A stretch of 64,000 nt of DNA, from contig DATAWP010000001.1 in assembly GCA_036267155.1 (NCBI GenBank), positions 1 through 64,000 of the forward strand. Reading direction: 5' to 3'. Both the position numbers and the translations under genes were made by a program. The notes below the pieces were generated by a model that was given only the letters and a program-made list of their open reading frames with translations, ran no database searches and was not told the DNA's origin. Positions 51,139 through 60,177 of this stretch are shown in pieces. Every line of letters begins with the position of its first letter. Positions within the stretch are counted from its first letter, which is position 1. This DNA comes from PALSA-1353 sp036267155. GTDB lineage: Bacteria; Planctomycetota; Phycisphaerae; Tepidisphaerales; Tepidisphaeraceae.

Positions 51139-52170
51139 TCACGGATTCACGTTGAAGTTTCTTCCGAGCAGATCGGTTTTGTAAGGCTGAGGCGGCGTCA
51201 TCGTTGTTCCGCCGGGATTGGGGCTGATGAAGTGTGACTCAACATGACCATCCACAAACAGGAAATTCGCGGCCGTATTGCCCATGTGCCGCCAGCGAAT
51301 ATCGCCGTCCCACGTAACAAATGGTTCGCCGTTGAAGCCGGAAGCGGTGGAATTATCGGCGTTGCCACCGGGGTTAATGGGCTGCCCATCGTCCGCGGTA
51401 ACCTGGCCTGAGATTTCGTAGCCGGATATGAAAAAGTCCGGCATGACGTTTTTCGCTCGCCAGCCCTGAAAACGCCAAGCGTCGACTCCATAAGCCGTAG
51501 AGTTGGCGCCCCAAAAATTGGTGTCGTTCGGCGTAGCGTTGGTGTCAACCTGTACCTGCACGCCGTCCATAATCAGCACGATTTCCGACGATCTCTTGAC
51601 GTTTGACAATTTGTAGGGAACACATCCCTTGTAGGAGGTTCCATCGCTCAGGCTTGTCGAAAGATTAGGCATCAGTCTCGGATGGGACGAATAGTGGCAG
51701 GTTCCGTCGCCGCCGTCTACCGTATCTACATCCAGGAAAATTCCGCGATTGAACGATTGGCCGCCCCCGGAAGCACTCTGATCGGCGTAGTTATTGCCCA
51801 GACGGCTCGACAGCTCATTTGAAATGAGCGTTCCCCAATCTCCTGCTTTCGTGGCGTCCAGACCACCGCGATTCACGGTGGGATTGGGCTCTCCATTCCA
51901 GTATCCGTAGGGCAAAATGCCCTGATTGTCACCGACATACATAAATATCGCCTGCCCAATCTGGCGCAGATGCGTCTGGCAAGTCACGAGATTTGCCTGT
52001 TGACGCGCGTGATTCAACGCGGGAAGCAAAATTCCCACCAGTAACGCGATGATGCCAATAACCACCAACAACTCCACCAACGTAAACGCCCGCGCGAGGC
52101 GGCGTCGAAAGCGGCCAACGGATCCCTTGGCGTGAGGAGGATTAATAACGCCTCCAAGTATTCGCATCAT
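51139..52170 (-). CDS. prepilin-like (pseudopilin) H-X9-DG protein, paralog 2
   Basis: A 343-residue paralog of the product at 49799, alike over nearly the whole length. It has the same prepilin segment (AFTLVELLVVIGIIALLVGILLPALNHARQQANL), the same VPYKLSNVKRSSEIVLIMDGVQ, the same WRHMGNTAANFLFVDGHVESH, and an identical end (PYKTDLLGRNFNVNP). The pair is a recent tandem duplication. ATG 52170 (of ATGATG) has GAGGG upstream; the longer frame to 52212 is not needed. It diverges from the xylR-like regulator and shares operator copy D with it. Confidence 0.92.
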   Translation of the reverse strand: MMRILGGVINPPHAKGSVGRFRRRLARAFTLVELLVVIGIIALLVGILLPALNHARQQANLVTCQTHLRQIGQAIFMYVGDNQGILPYGYWNGEPNPTVNRGGLDATKAGDWGTLISNELSSRLGNNYADQSASGGGQSFNRGIFLDVDTVDGGDGTCHYSSHPRLMPNLSTSLSDGTSYKGCVPYKLSNVKRSSEIVLIMDGVQVQVDTNATPNDTNFWGANSTAYGVDAWRFQGWRAKNVMPDFFISGYEISGQVTADDGQPINPGGNADNSTASGFNGEPFVTWDGDIRWRHMGNTAANFLFVDGHVESHFISPNPGGTTMTPPQPYKTDLLGRNFNVNP

Positions 52171-52288
52171 TGGCAAAACCCTCAAAGATCGGCGGACGGC
52201 GCAAGTGGCCATTTCTTCTACAAACCTCGGTAAGGCCGCTCCATCACGAATTATTATTGTAATTTGCCAAACGCCGATGCCTATGTTA

Positions 52289-52319
52289 TTTTGCGTAATA
52301 TATTAAACGTTTTGCGGCA
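52289..52319. promoter_or_regulatory. conserved 31-nt operator, copy D
   Basis: TTTTGCG occurs twice 21 bp apart (52289-52295 and 52310-52316), a spacing matching tandem sites of AraC-type regulators. Between them is TAATATATTAAACG. It lies 15 nt before the regulator's ATG and about 120 nt before the divergent pseudopilin start, so it could serve both autoregulation and control of the pseudopilin. Confidence 0.75.
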
Positions 52320-52334
52320 GAGCGGTGGAATTAA

Positions 52335-53462
52335 ATGCTGCGGATTGGGATTCAGGTTGACTTTGCGGGCGGTTATGGCCGCGGCGTGCTGCGCGGGGTC
52401 ATGGCCTACGCCAATCTTCGGGCGGACTGGGAATTCGAAATGCCGCCCATGTACATGCTCTCCTCGCGGAAGCTGGACCTGCGCAACGTCGATGGCGTGA
52501 TCGCCATGATTCACGCCGCGCGCAGCTTCGATCGTTTCCATCGCGTCCGCATGCCGATGGTTAATGCCGCGCGCACGATCTCGGCCCGGCAGCTTCGCCA
52601 GGCGCACGTGCCCACCGTTCTGCCCGACGACCGCGCGGTGGGGAAGATGGCGTTCGTCTACTTCTGGGATCGTCTGTTCCGTTCGTACGGATTCTGCGGA
52701 CATCCGACCGCGTCGTGGTCGCTGCTGCGGCGCGATGCGTTTGCGGCCGAGTGCCGGCGGGAAGGCGTCTTCTTCAGCGACGCCGCCGCCGCCGATGAAG
52801 TGCCCGAGGAATGGATCAAATCCCTGCCGCGTCCGTGCGCGATCCTTGCCGCCAACGACCGATACGCCTGGCATGCCATAGACATCTGCCGCCAGAACGG
52901 GATTTCCGTCCCCGAGGAAATCGCGGTCCTCGGCGTGGATAACGATGTCCTGCTGAACGAAATGGCCCGGCCCACGCTCTCCAGTATCGACCTGGGCGCC
53001 GAACAGATCGGCTTCGAAGCGGCCAAGACGCTCGATAGCCTGATGAAGGGAGAAACGCCCCCGCGCGAGCCCATCGAGATCGCTCCACACGGGATCATTA
53101 CCCGCCACTCGACGGATGTGCTGAGCATCGAAGATGAAATCATCGCCGAGGCCGCCAAGTTTATCCGCCAGCACGCGTCGGAACCGATCAGCGTCGAGGA
53201 TGTTTTGAGTGAAGTGGCCATGAGCCGGCGCAATCTGGAACGCCGGTTTCGCCGCGTGATGAGGCGGAGTCTGCTGGAGGAGATACGCCGGGTGCATTTG
53301 GATCGTGCCGCCAAGCTCCTTCGCGAGACCAGCCTGGATATTCCCAGCGTGGCGGAGCAATCCGGATTTGCCAGCCACGTGCGGTTCAGCACCGTTTTCA
53401 AGGAGCAGTTGGACGTGACGCCCACGGCGTACCGTCGGAGCCATCGGGTGGGAATGACGTAG
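52335..53462 (+). CDS. XylR-type transcriptional regulator (LacI-like sensor, AraC DNA-binding domain)
   Basis: A 375-residue regulator. The N-terminal about 260 residues form a periplasmic-binding-protein fold as in LacI/XylR sensors (LRIGIQVDFAGGYGRGVLRGVMAYA, then ILAANDRYAWHAIDICRQNGISVPEEIAVLGVDND and RPTLSSIDL). The C-terminal about 105 residues are an AraC helix-turn-helix pair (AKFIRQHASEPISVEDVLSEVAMSRRNLERRFRR...SLDIPSVAEQSGFASHVRFSTVFK). It would sense a sugar or oligosaccharide. Operator copies around it point to control of the surrounding surface and glycan genes. Its 3' end overlaps the convergent gene at 53398 by 65 nt. Confidence 0.93.
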   Translation: MLRIGIQVDFAGGYGRGVLRGVMAYANLRADWEFEMPPMYMLSSRKLDLRNVDGVIAMIHAARSFDRFHRVRMPMVNAARTISARQLRQAHVPTVLPDDRAVGKMAFVYFWDRLFRSYGFCGHPTASWSLLRRDAFAAECRREGVFFSDAAAADEVPEEWIKSLPRPCAILAANDRYAWHAIDICRQNGISVPEEIAVLGVDNDVLLNEMARPTLSSIDLGAEQIGFEAAKTLDSLMKGETPPREPIEIAPHGIITRHSTDVLSIEDEIIAEAAKFIRQHASEPISVEDVLSEVAMSRRNLERRFRRVMRRSLLEEIRRVHLDRAAKLLRETSLDIPSVAEQSGFASHVRFSTVFKEQLDVTPTAYRRSHRVGMT

Positions 53463-56400
53463 CGGAATCATTTCTAAGAATCCCCGGATTAAACCGCACC
53501 TCGAGCCGCGTGGTCGTGGCCCGCCGCTGGAAAATCTCTTTGGAGACGCTGGTGTCGAGCCGATCCGATGCGAAGCGGATCATTGAACCATCTGTGCGAT
53601 GAACTCGAATATTCGTTGCCCGTTCCTGTTCCGTCGCACGGTAAATCACCGGCACTTGGCAGAACGTGAACGCGGCCATCCCCGGCTCAAGGTCGATGGA
53701 TCGCGTCGAACCGTCCAACGCGACGTAGGAGAAGCGGGCCGGCTCGCCGAGCAATTCCCCGCTGCGCAGAAGCCGCGGGTCGAAGCAAATCGAACCGCCG
53801 CGCACGCGCAGGCCCCATTCGCCTAGACGGGTCAAAATTTCCTCTTTCACTCGCCCGGTCATGCCCGGCTGCCGCGCGCCGCCGCCGAGCGGCGTGTGCG
53901 AATACGGGTCCGTCGGAAACGCACCGTATTCCGATGCCGTCTTATTGAATTCCAACCCGGCCCGAACGCGGTAATAAACATCAGCCAAGGCGTCGATTTC
54001 CGCATTCGTGGCTTTTTCATCCGCGGCTTGCCAAAAACATTCCTGCACCGCCAGCAACAGCTTGGAAACCATGTGCCAATAGATGCAGCCGATGCCTTCG
54101 TAGGCGTACATCGTTCCAGATCGGCCGGTGAAGGAATCGTGATCGAACACGTCATCGTAAAGCTTCAACACGTCCGGCCCGTGCGCTGAGACCAGATGTT
54201 CCCAGCGTCGCTCGGACGCAAGCCGCGACAAAGCCTGCTTCACCCAGCCGCGGTTTTGAAAGCTTCCGTTGAATCGATACGTGTCATCCGCGTCGCGGGC
54301 GATGATCGAATTTTCCCCGGCTTCGATCAATGCCGACAAAAGCGGCGAGCGGCGCACGGCGTCGGCCGGAACGATGTTCTTCTCCAAAAAGCCGGGAAGC
54401 TCCTTCATCGGATACAACATGAAGCTCCGCTGATCCGCCCTGTAGAGCCGGCCTTTGAACATCTCCGACAGCAGCGCCAGCGAATGGCCGGCATCCATCG
54501 TTCCCGAACTGAGGATCGCGACCTGGCCTTCGAGCATTTCGTGAAGATGGCGAATGCCCGCGGAGTGATTGCCGCCGGGGAGATCGAGCATGTTGTACGA
54601 ATGAAACAACCCGTCCGTGCGCCAATTGACGGCCAGCGAATGATCGACGAAGCGCAAGGCCAGTTTCAGTAACCGGAGCAGTTCCTCGAGCCGGCAGGAT
54701 TTCTTTGCAGAAGAAAAGCCTTTCGCGTAGACGCCGTGCCGGTAGTTTTCGAAAACGAGGCCCAGGTCGTCCATGAGCGTTCGCCGCTGCTCCGGGGAAA
54801 AGCGCGGCTCGGCGAGCAAATGTTCTTGATTTCGCAGCACCTGGTGGAGGTCCTCGGCCCATGTCACCACCTCGGCTGAAATATCGCATCGGAGTCCTGC
54901 GATGGGCGCGAGCAGTTCCTGCAGGAACGACAGGTAACGCCGCAGGTGGGCCAGCGTCACCACGGAAACACCGTAGCCAGGCAGGGCGTTGTTGGCATCG
55001 TTCCACTCGGGCCGCTGGGTGTTCATCCAGACCCCGCCGTCCGGAACCAGATTGGAAAGCTTCGACAGCAGCGGCACCAGCAGCTTTTCCAGCAACGTGG
55101 CGTGATAGACGTTTCCGTGCTCATCGTGCAGGAGTTTGCCATCCGCGCCGATCGCAGCGACCTTGCGATCAATGCGCGCCGCCTCCGCGCCGTCCCAACG
55201 AATCGTCTCGCGAGGGTTCTGCACGATGGCCTGATAGGAGGCAAGTCGATACGGCACGTTGGCGTAACTGAAGACCTCCCGCCCGAGCAGCGATTCCAGC
55301 CGGCCGGGATGAAAATCGCGCGACAGCTCCAGAAGTTTCAACAGATAGTTGATCTGGTGATCTCCCCAATACCCGATATGCGACCATGGGTCGTTGGGCT
55401 TGGGAATCTCCCAGTCGATTCCATCGGAAGTGATCCGATACGGATTAAACCCGTCCACGGTCGAGGCGTTGACGAACTTCGCGACGAATCCCTCGATCAA
55501 TTCCGGGAACGTGACGGCCAGAGCCTCCCAGTTCTGAAAGATGTCGCGCCAATTTCCCTCGTAGCCGATCGGTGCGCTGCCGTCGGGATTGCGGACGCGG
55601 ATGGAAAACCAATTCCAGGGCCGGCTGGGATCGCCATGGCGCCGGCTGAAAAACAGCGGAAGATATTCATAAGCCAGCCGGGTCAGATCGGTGGTGGCGA
55701 ATTGATCCATCAGCGTTACCAGCTCCGCGACTTCGAGGACATCCGGCAGTTTCCGCAGGAAATCGCGGTGGGCATTGAAGGCCGGGAGATTGCGGTCACG
55801 GACAAAGTTCGAGAATTCCGCCGCTCGAATGCTCGCCTGCCGCAGCGGGACGCCGCCGCGCATCGCGTTGAACAGCACGTTCGCAAGATGATGGGCGCAG
55901 GTCATCCGATCGCTGGAAATCTGCAATCCATCCACCTCCGCGACGATGCGCAACAGGCCGTCTTCGCTGCGCTGGACGTCTTCCCGCACCAGGGCGCGAA
56001 TGGTTTCTCCATCACCGCGCAACATCGCTCGCGTTTTGGAAACGCCGACGTGGTCCTGATCGACATCGCACACGATATCCCAATCGGCGGTCTCGCGCGG
56101 AGCTAACTCCAGCGAAGCGTGCAGCAAAAACGCACCCCGTTGGCCGGCGACGCGCTGGGCCGGCCGAAGGTCGCGATCGTGGCGAAAATCGTCTCTGGCC
56201 TCTTCGCGGAACAGGACCGAAGCATTCGTCAGCCCCCGGCTCCAAAGCGTCGTGGCGGTCAGAACTTCCGACGGCTCGGGCCGGTCGGTCACGACGGCGG
56301 TCAGGCAATACATCGCCAGCCCCGTGGCCGCATCCAGCTCGTTCTGTTTGTAAGCATCGAGGAGCGAACTGAGGCTCCGCTGCATCGCCAGGTGTACGCC

Positions 56401-56964
56401 GGGCGGGAGGACGTTCAAAAGGCCGTCGAGGATTTCGACGCGGACCGGCGAATCATCGTCATTCATCAGGTACGCGGTCCGCACGAATCCAAACCGCGTG
56501 CTGGTCGCCCAGGTGTACCGGAAAATCAGGCCCAGTTGCCGATGAACCTCCTCAAACACCAAGCGGTTTCCAAGCGGGCTTTTATACAAATTCCGCTCGA
56601 TGAACGGATGCGACGATTGGCACGCAAACGGCTCCCACATCACGGCGGGGCGGCCGTTGCGGCGAACCCTCAGCAATGTCGCGGCCCCCGAAATTCCGTA
56701 ACCGCGGTGAAGCCGATCGACCGATTCGTATGAAAAAAGGGCATGATCCGCATCCACCCGTCCAGCCGTAATGCCCCCGGCCGACGATGCATACATCCAC
56801 AAATCGGATTCGCTCGTGATGGAGATCAGAAACGGCTCGAGGCGATCGTATTCGGGAATCTGATACATCTCCGCGCCGTCGATGCGGACAAATCCCTCGC
56901 GGCGCGTACGGCGGCCGACGGCGGATGCGACTTTGGAAGAAACCCTCTTGGAAGAAACCCTCAT
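53398..56964 (-). CDS. large putative carbohydrate-active enzyme, uncharacterised
   Basis: A 1188-residue protein without signal peptide, so probably cytoplasmic. I do not recognise a named family with certainty. Features are a beta-rich N-terminal part (about 20-330, with SESDLWMYASSAGGITAGR) and a long alpha-helical centre with WSHIGYWGDHQINYLLKLLELS, MNTQRPEWNDANNALPGYG and TGRSGTMYAYEGIGCIYWHMVSKLLLA. These look like the (alpha/alpha)6 barrels of phosphorylases or hydrolases (GH94/GH65-like). A small C-terminal beta domain completes it. Location next to XylR and an MFS transporter suggests intracellular breakdown of imported oligosaccharide. The first codons after ATG 56964 are a 15-bp tandem repeat. 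Confidence 0.7.
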   Translation of the reverse strand: MRVSSKRVSSKVASAVGRRTRREGFVRIDGAEMYQIPEYDRLEPFLISITSESDLWMYASSAGGITAGRVDADHALFSYESVDRLHRGYGISGAATLLRVRRNGRPAVMWEPFACQSSHPFIERNLYKSPLGNRLVFEEVHRQLGLIFRYTWATSTRFGFVRTAYLMNDDDSPVRVEILDGLLNVLPPGVHLAMQRSLSSLLDAYKQNELDAATGLAMYCLTAVVTDRPEPSEVLTATTLWSRGLTNASVLFREEARDDFRHDRDLRPAQRVAGQRGAFLLHASLELAPRETADWDIVCDVDQDHVGVSKTRAMLRGDGETIRALVREDVQRSEDGLLRIVAEVDGLQISSDRMTCAHHLANVLFNAMRGGVPLRQASIRAAEFSNFVRDRNLPAFNAHRDFLRKLPDVLEVAELVTLMDQFATTDLTRLAYEYLPLFFSRRHGDPSRPWNWFSIRVRNPDGSAPIGYEGNWRDIFQNWEALAVTFPELIEGFVAKFVNASTVDGFNPYRITSDGIDWEIPKPNDPWSHIGYWGDHQINYLLKLLELSRDFHPGRLESLLGREVFSYANVPYRLASYQAIVQNPRETIRWDGAEAARIDRKVAAIGADGKLLHDEHGNVYHATLLEKLLVPLLSKLSNLVPDGGVWMNTQRPEWNDANNALPGYGVSVVTLAHLRRYLSFLQELLAPIAGLRCDISAEVVTWAEDLHQVLRNQEHLLAEPRFSPEQRRTLMDDLGLVFENYRHGVYAKGFSSAKKSCRLEELLRLLKLALRFVDHSLAVNWRTDGLFHSYNMLDLPGGNHSAGIRHLHEMLEGQVAILSSGTMDAGHSLALLSEMFKGRLYRADQRSFMLYPMKELPGFLEKNIVPADAVRRSPLLSALIEAGENSIIARDADDTYRFNGSFQNRGWVKQALSRLASERRWEHLVSAHGPDVLKLYDDVFDHDSFTGRSGTMYAYEGIGCIYWHMVSKLLLAVQECFWQAADEKATNAEIDALADVYYRVRAGLEFNKTASEYGAFPTDPYSHTPLGGGARQPGMTGRVKEEILTRLGEWGLRVRGGSICFDPRLLRSGELLGEPARFSYVALDGSTRSIDLEPGMAAFTFCQVPVIYRATEQERATNIRVHRTDGSMIRFASDRLDTSVSKEIFQRRATTTRLEVRFNPGILRNDSATSFPPDGSDGTPWASRPTAP
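56933..56962. repeat. 15-bp perfect tandem repeat at gene start
   Basis: TTGGAAGAAACCCTC occurs twice head to tail directly behind the ATG of the gene at 53398, encoding RVSSK-RVSSK. A slippage-prone site, but in-frame changes would only alter the basic N-terminal tail. Confidence 0.85.
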
Positions 56965-57174
56965 GGCGATAATTCTCTTTTCAGCCGGGATGACAAAAAA
57001 AGAAAGCAAATCGATGAAATCACTGCCCGGCGATCACACTAAATGTACCATGGAAGTTGTGCCGCATCCTGGATTTTATTTCATATTTCACGGCATCGGC
57101 CCCGTTGCCAATATCTGCGATCGGTCGGCGGATTTGACGGATCACCGGCGCGAATTTAGTATCCAATCCAAGCC

Positions 57175-58431
57175 GTGACACGCAACGCACCCGCCGCAGT
57201 CTCGGCTCGCCAAGCGCGAATATCTCTTGCGCTTCTTCTGGGCATCAATCTCTTCAACTATATGGACCGTTCCATCCTTTACTCCGTGCAGGAGACGGTC
57301 CGGCTGCAGTTTGGCGTGAGCAGCTCGGCCATCGGATGGCTCGTCCTGGCATTTCTCGTGACGTACATGCTGCTGTCTCCGGTTTTCGGCTGGCTGGCGG
57401 ACCGTTACTCGCGATGGATGTTGATCGGCGTCGGCGTCGCGGTCTGGAGCCTCGCCAGCGGGGCGTCGGGCTTGGCCAATTCCTATGGCGCATTGCTTGC
57501 CACGCGATGTCTGATCGGCGTAGGGGAGGCCGCATACGGGCCGGTCGCGCCGACGCTGATTTCGGATCTGTATCCGCTTGCCGTTCGAGGCAAGGTGCTT
57601 GCGTGGTTCTACGCCGCCATTCCCGTCGGCAGCGCAATCGGTTACATCGCCGGCAGCCAATTTGCCCATCCGGGCCAGTGGCACTATGCGTTCTTCCTGA
57701 CGCTTCCTCCAGGCCTGCTTCTGGCCGCATGGTGCTTCTTCATGAAGGAACCCGCGCGCGGCGCTGCCGAGGTCGTCATTGCTCCGTCTCGCAATATCAC
57801 GCTGGCCGATTACAAAGTCCTTCTCAAAATCCCCAGTTACGTGCTGAACACCGCGGCGATGACAGCGATGACATTTGCGATCGGAGGCGTCGCCGACTGG
57901 ATGCCGACGTATTTGACCGTTGATCGCGGACTAAGTCCCGAACGTTCGGGCCTGATCTTCGGCGGAATCGTCGTCGTCGCTGGTTTAATCGCCACGCTCA
58001 CCGGCGGGATTGCCGGTGATCGATTGCGCGCCAAAGTGCCCGGCAGCTATTTTCTGGTGTCGGCACTGGGGATGCTCGCGGGATTCCCATTGTTTCTTTT
58101 GCTGCTGATCACGCCGTTTCCGCTCGGATGGGTCGTTTTGTTCCTAGCTGTTTTCTGCCTGTTTTTCAACACCGGCCCCAGCAACACCGCCCTGGCCAAC
58201 ACCACTCCGCCGGCGATCCGCGCTTCGGCGTTCGCGATCAACATCCTCATTATCCACCTGCTGGGTGATGCAATTTCGCCGGGCATCATCGGATGGATTC
58301 GGGACCATGACAGCCTGAAACTGGGTTTCGTAGCCGTTTCGGGGATGATGTTGATCGGGGGCCTCTTATGGCTCTGGGGCATGCGATATCTCGCCGCCGA
58401 CACCGCCGCGGCGCCGAATCGTCTGAGTTAA
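57175..58431 (+). CDS. MFS transporter, spinster-like
   Basis: A 418-residue major facilitator with 12 predicted membrane helices. Typical features are NYMDRSILYSV in helix 1, the loop 2-3 motif FGWLADRYSRW, and GVGEAAYGPVAPTLISDLYP in helix 4-5, all like the Spinster/hexuronate-type branch. Spinster relatives move lipids or organic acids in some organisms. Here the link with glycan genes makes a sugar or uronate substrate more likely (inference). The GTG start at 57175 diverges from the gene at 53398, with 210 nt between the two starts. Confidence 0.88.
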   Translation: MTRNAPAAVSARQARISLALLLGINLFNYMDRSILYSVQETVRLQFGVSSSAIGWLVLAFLVTYMLLSPVFGWLADRYSRWMLIGVGVAVWSLASGASGLANSYGALLATRCLIGVGEAAYGPVAPTLISDLYPLAVRGKVLAWFYAAIPVGSAIGYIAGSQFAHPGQWHYAFFLTLPPGLLLAAWCFFMKEPARGAAEVVIAPSRNITLADYKVLLKIPSYVLNTAAMTAMTFAIGGVADWMPTYLTVDRGLSPERSGLIFGGIVVVAGLIATLTGGIAGDRLRAKVPGSYFLVSALGMLAGFPLFLLLLITPFPLGWVVLFLAVFCLFFNTGPSNTALANTTPPAIRASAFAINILIIHLLGDAISPGIIGWIRDHDSLKLGFVAVSGMMLIGGLLWLWGMRYLAADTAAAPNRLS

Positions 58432-58562
58432 CGCCCACCCCGACAGAATCCGCACCTGCCGCGACGTTTTGGCCGCCCGTGCGTCCAAAAATCGAATTGA
58501 TCGAATTCGCGTGCTGCTGGCATTGAATTTGTAAATCACCAAGAGTCGGCCGTAAAAATTAA

Positions 58563-58595
58563 ACCGGGCGGCGTAGCCGCGAGGCTGGCCGCCCG
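58563..58595. repeat. hairpin after MFS gene
   Basis: Nine-base stem CCGGGCGGC / GCCGCCCGG enclosing 15 nt, with no T-run. It lies 131 nt after the transporter stop, between two convergent genes. Confidence 0.6.
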
Positions 58596-58614
58596 GATTT
58601 CCAAACCCGTTGTT

Positions 58615-58672
58615 CAATGGGCCGCCGGATGCGCAATGTTGTTCTCGCGCTTTGGCGGCCCATTTTATTTTT
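58615..58672 (+). terminator. intrinsic terminator between convergent genes
   Basis: An 11-bp perfect stem (AATGGGCCGCC / GGCGGCCCATT) with a 27-nt loop is followed by TTATTTTTCTT on the plus strand. It would end the transporter transcript before it reads into the convergent reductase gene. Confidence 0.65.
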
Positions 58673-58680
58673 CTTGCGGG

Positions 58681-59955
58681 TTACTTCAAAATCTCTTCCA
58701 GCGGCAGATTCGGATCTCTCAGTTGCTCCTCTTTCCCCTCCGTCGCAACACGCTCCCGAACCAACCTTCCCAGCAATTCCTTCTGCGCCAAATCCCCGAC
58801 GGCAATCACTTGCGCAATCCGCCCGCCGGCGTCCACCCCGATTTCCACGAACCGCGGCGACTCGGCGCTGGGTGTTCCGCGAATGATTCGCCGGTCCACC
58901 ACTCGCGCCTCCCCCCACACCCCGATCTTCAATTCGAAGACCTGGCTATCGAAATAGCTATCCGATTCGAATCGCGCATTCCCGCCGGCCATGTTGGTCC
59001 CGGCAATCCGGCCGGTCTGCATTGCGCTTTCCCAATGGTGCATCATGCGGTGTTTGCCGAACAGCGGGTCGAATACGGCCGCGCAATCGCCGGCGGCGAA
59101 AATCTCGCGAATGTTGGTGCGGCAGCCGGCGTCCACCAGGATCGCTTTTTCCGCGGTGATCGGCGTGCCGCGCAAAATCTCTTTGTGAATCTGAATTCCC
59201 GCCGCCGCCACCGCAAAATCGCAAGCGATCGATTTGCCCGATGTCAGGATCACGCGCTGAACCCGGCCGTCTCCTTCCAATCGCGCCGCTCGATCCGCGT
59301 TGTGCACGGTGACGCCGTGGTTCTCAAGGAACCGGGCCACGCACCGGCCGGTGGCTTCGCCGGCGAACCGGCTCCACGGATGGCCTTTGGAAACCGCCAG
59401 ATCAACATGCAGGCCCGCCTGCGTCAGCGATGCCGCCAACTCCACGCCGAGCAGGCCGCCGCCGATGATCGTCGCCCGCCCACGGCCCTTGTCGTGCGGC
59501 TGGCCCTCTTTGCGGGCTTTGAACATCGCGTGCTGCAAATGCTCCGCATCTTCCAGCGTGCGAAGATAAAACAAGTTCGGCAGGTCGGCCCCCGGCGTCT
59601 CCAGCATCGCCGCGCTTCCCCCGGTTGCGATCAGCAATTGGTCAAACGAGACGCCCTCGCCATTGTCGAGCGTCACCGCACCGCGCGTGGTATCGAGGTG
59701 CGATATCCGCCGGCCCGTGCGCAGTTGCACCCGGTTGTCGATAAACCATTCGGCCGGCATCGCGAACAGGGCATCGCGCCCCTGCTCGCCGCGCAGAAAT
59801 TCTTTGCTCAACGGCGGACGGTGGTAGGGCCGGCTGATCTCCTGACCCACCAGCAGAACATCGCCTTCAGCATCGATCTCGCGGATGGCCCTGGCCGCTT
59901 CGCTGCCGGCCACCCCGCCGCCCATCAACAAATATTTCACGTGTAAGTCACTCAT
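58681..59955 (-). CDS. FAD-dependent NAD(P)H oxidoreductase
   Basis: A 424-residue flavoprotein of the pyridine nucleotide-disulfide oxidoreductase group, like ferredoxin or rubredoxin reductases. It has YLLMGGGVAGSEAARAIREID (FAD), RPPLSKEFLRG, a central NAD(P)H site ATIIGGGLLGVELAASLTQAG, and the FAD-closing EIFAAGDCAAVFDP. A C-terminal dimer domain contains a negatively charged tail. No redox-active CxxxxC disulfide is present, which excludes classical thiol reductases. Partner ferredoxin is not in the window. ATG 59955 has GGAG 9 nt upstream; the longer frame to 60117 lies in the leader. It diverges from the ArsR-methyltransferase gene. Confidence 0.9.
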   Translation of the reverse strand: MSDLHVKYLLMGGGVAGSEAARAIREIDAEGDVLLVGQEISRPYHRPPLSKEFLRGEQGRDALFAMPAEWFIDNRVQLRTGRRISHLDTTRGAVTLDNGEGVSFDQLLIATGGSAAMLETPGADLPNLFYLRTLEDAEHLQHAMFKARKEGQPHDKGRGRATIIGGGLLGVELAASLTQAGLHVDLAVSKGHPWSRFAGEATGRCVARFLENHGVTVHNADRAARLEGDGRVQRVILTSGKSIACDFAVAAAGIQIHKEILRGTPITAEKAILVDAGCRTNIREIFAAGDCAAVFDPLFGKHRMMHHWESAMQTGRIAGTNMAGGNARFESDSYFDSQVFELKIGVWGEARVVDRRIIRGTPSAESPRFVEIGVDAGGRIAQVIAVGDLAQKELLGRLVRERVATEGKEEQLRDPNLPLEEILK

Positions 59956-60177
59956 CGCAGGTTCTCCATCACCGGCTTTCCTGAATTGTACGCAATAAAA
60001 ATGAGCCAGGGGCATCGAATGGCTTGCCTGCCCAAATATTGGTCGCCTATATGCTTCTACGTTAGCGCCGCCCCAAAGGTGCAATCGGCATACCCCATTG
60101 ATCCGATTAGAATGCACTGCCCGATTGCCACCTTGATTTATGCCACAAGCAATGTATCATTAAATTCGGATAAACGG

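Noticed and set aside
56933..56962. Tandem repeat as a CRISPR-like or phase-variation array
   Set aside because: Only two 15-bp in-frame copies; no spacers and no frame change possible from whole-unit slippage.
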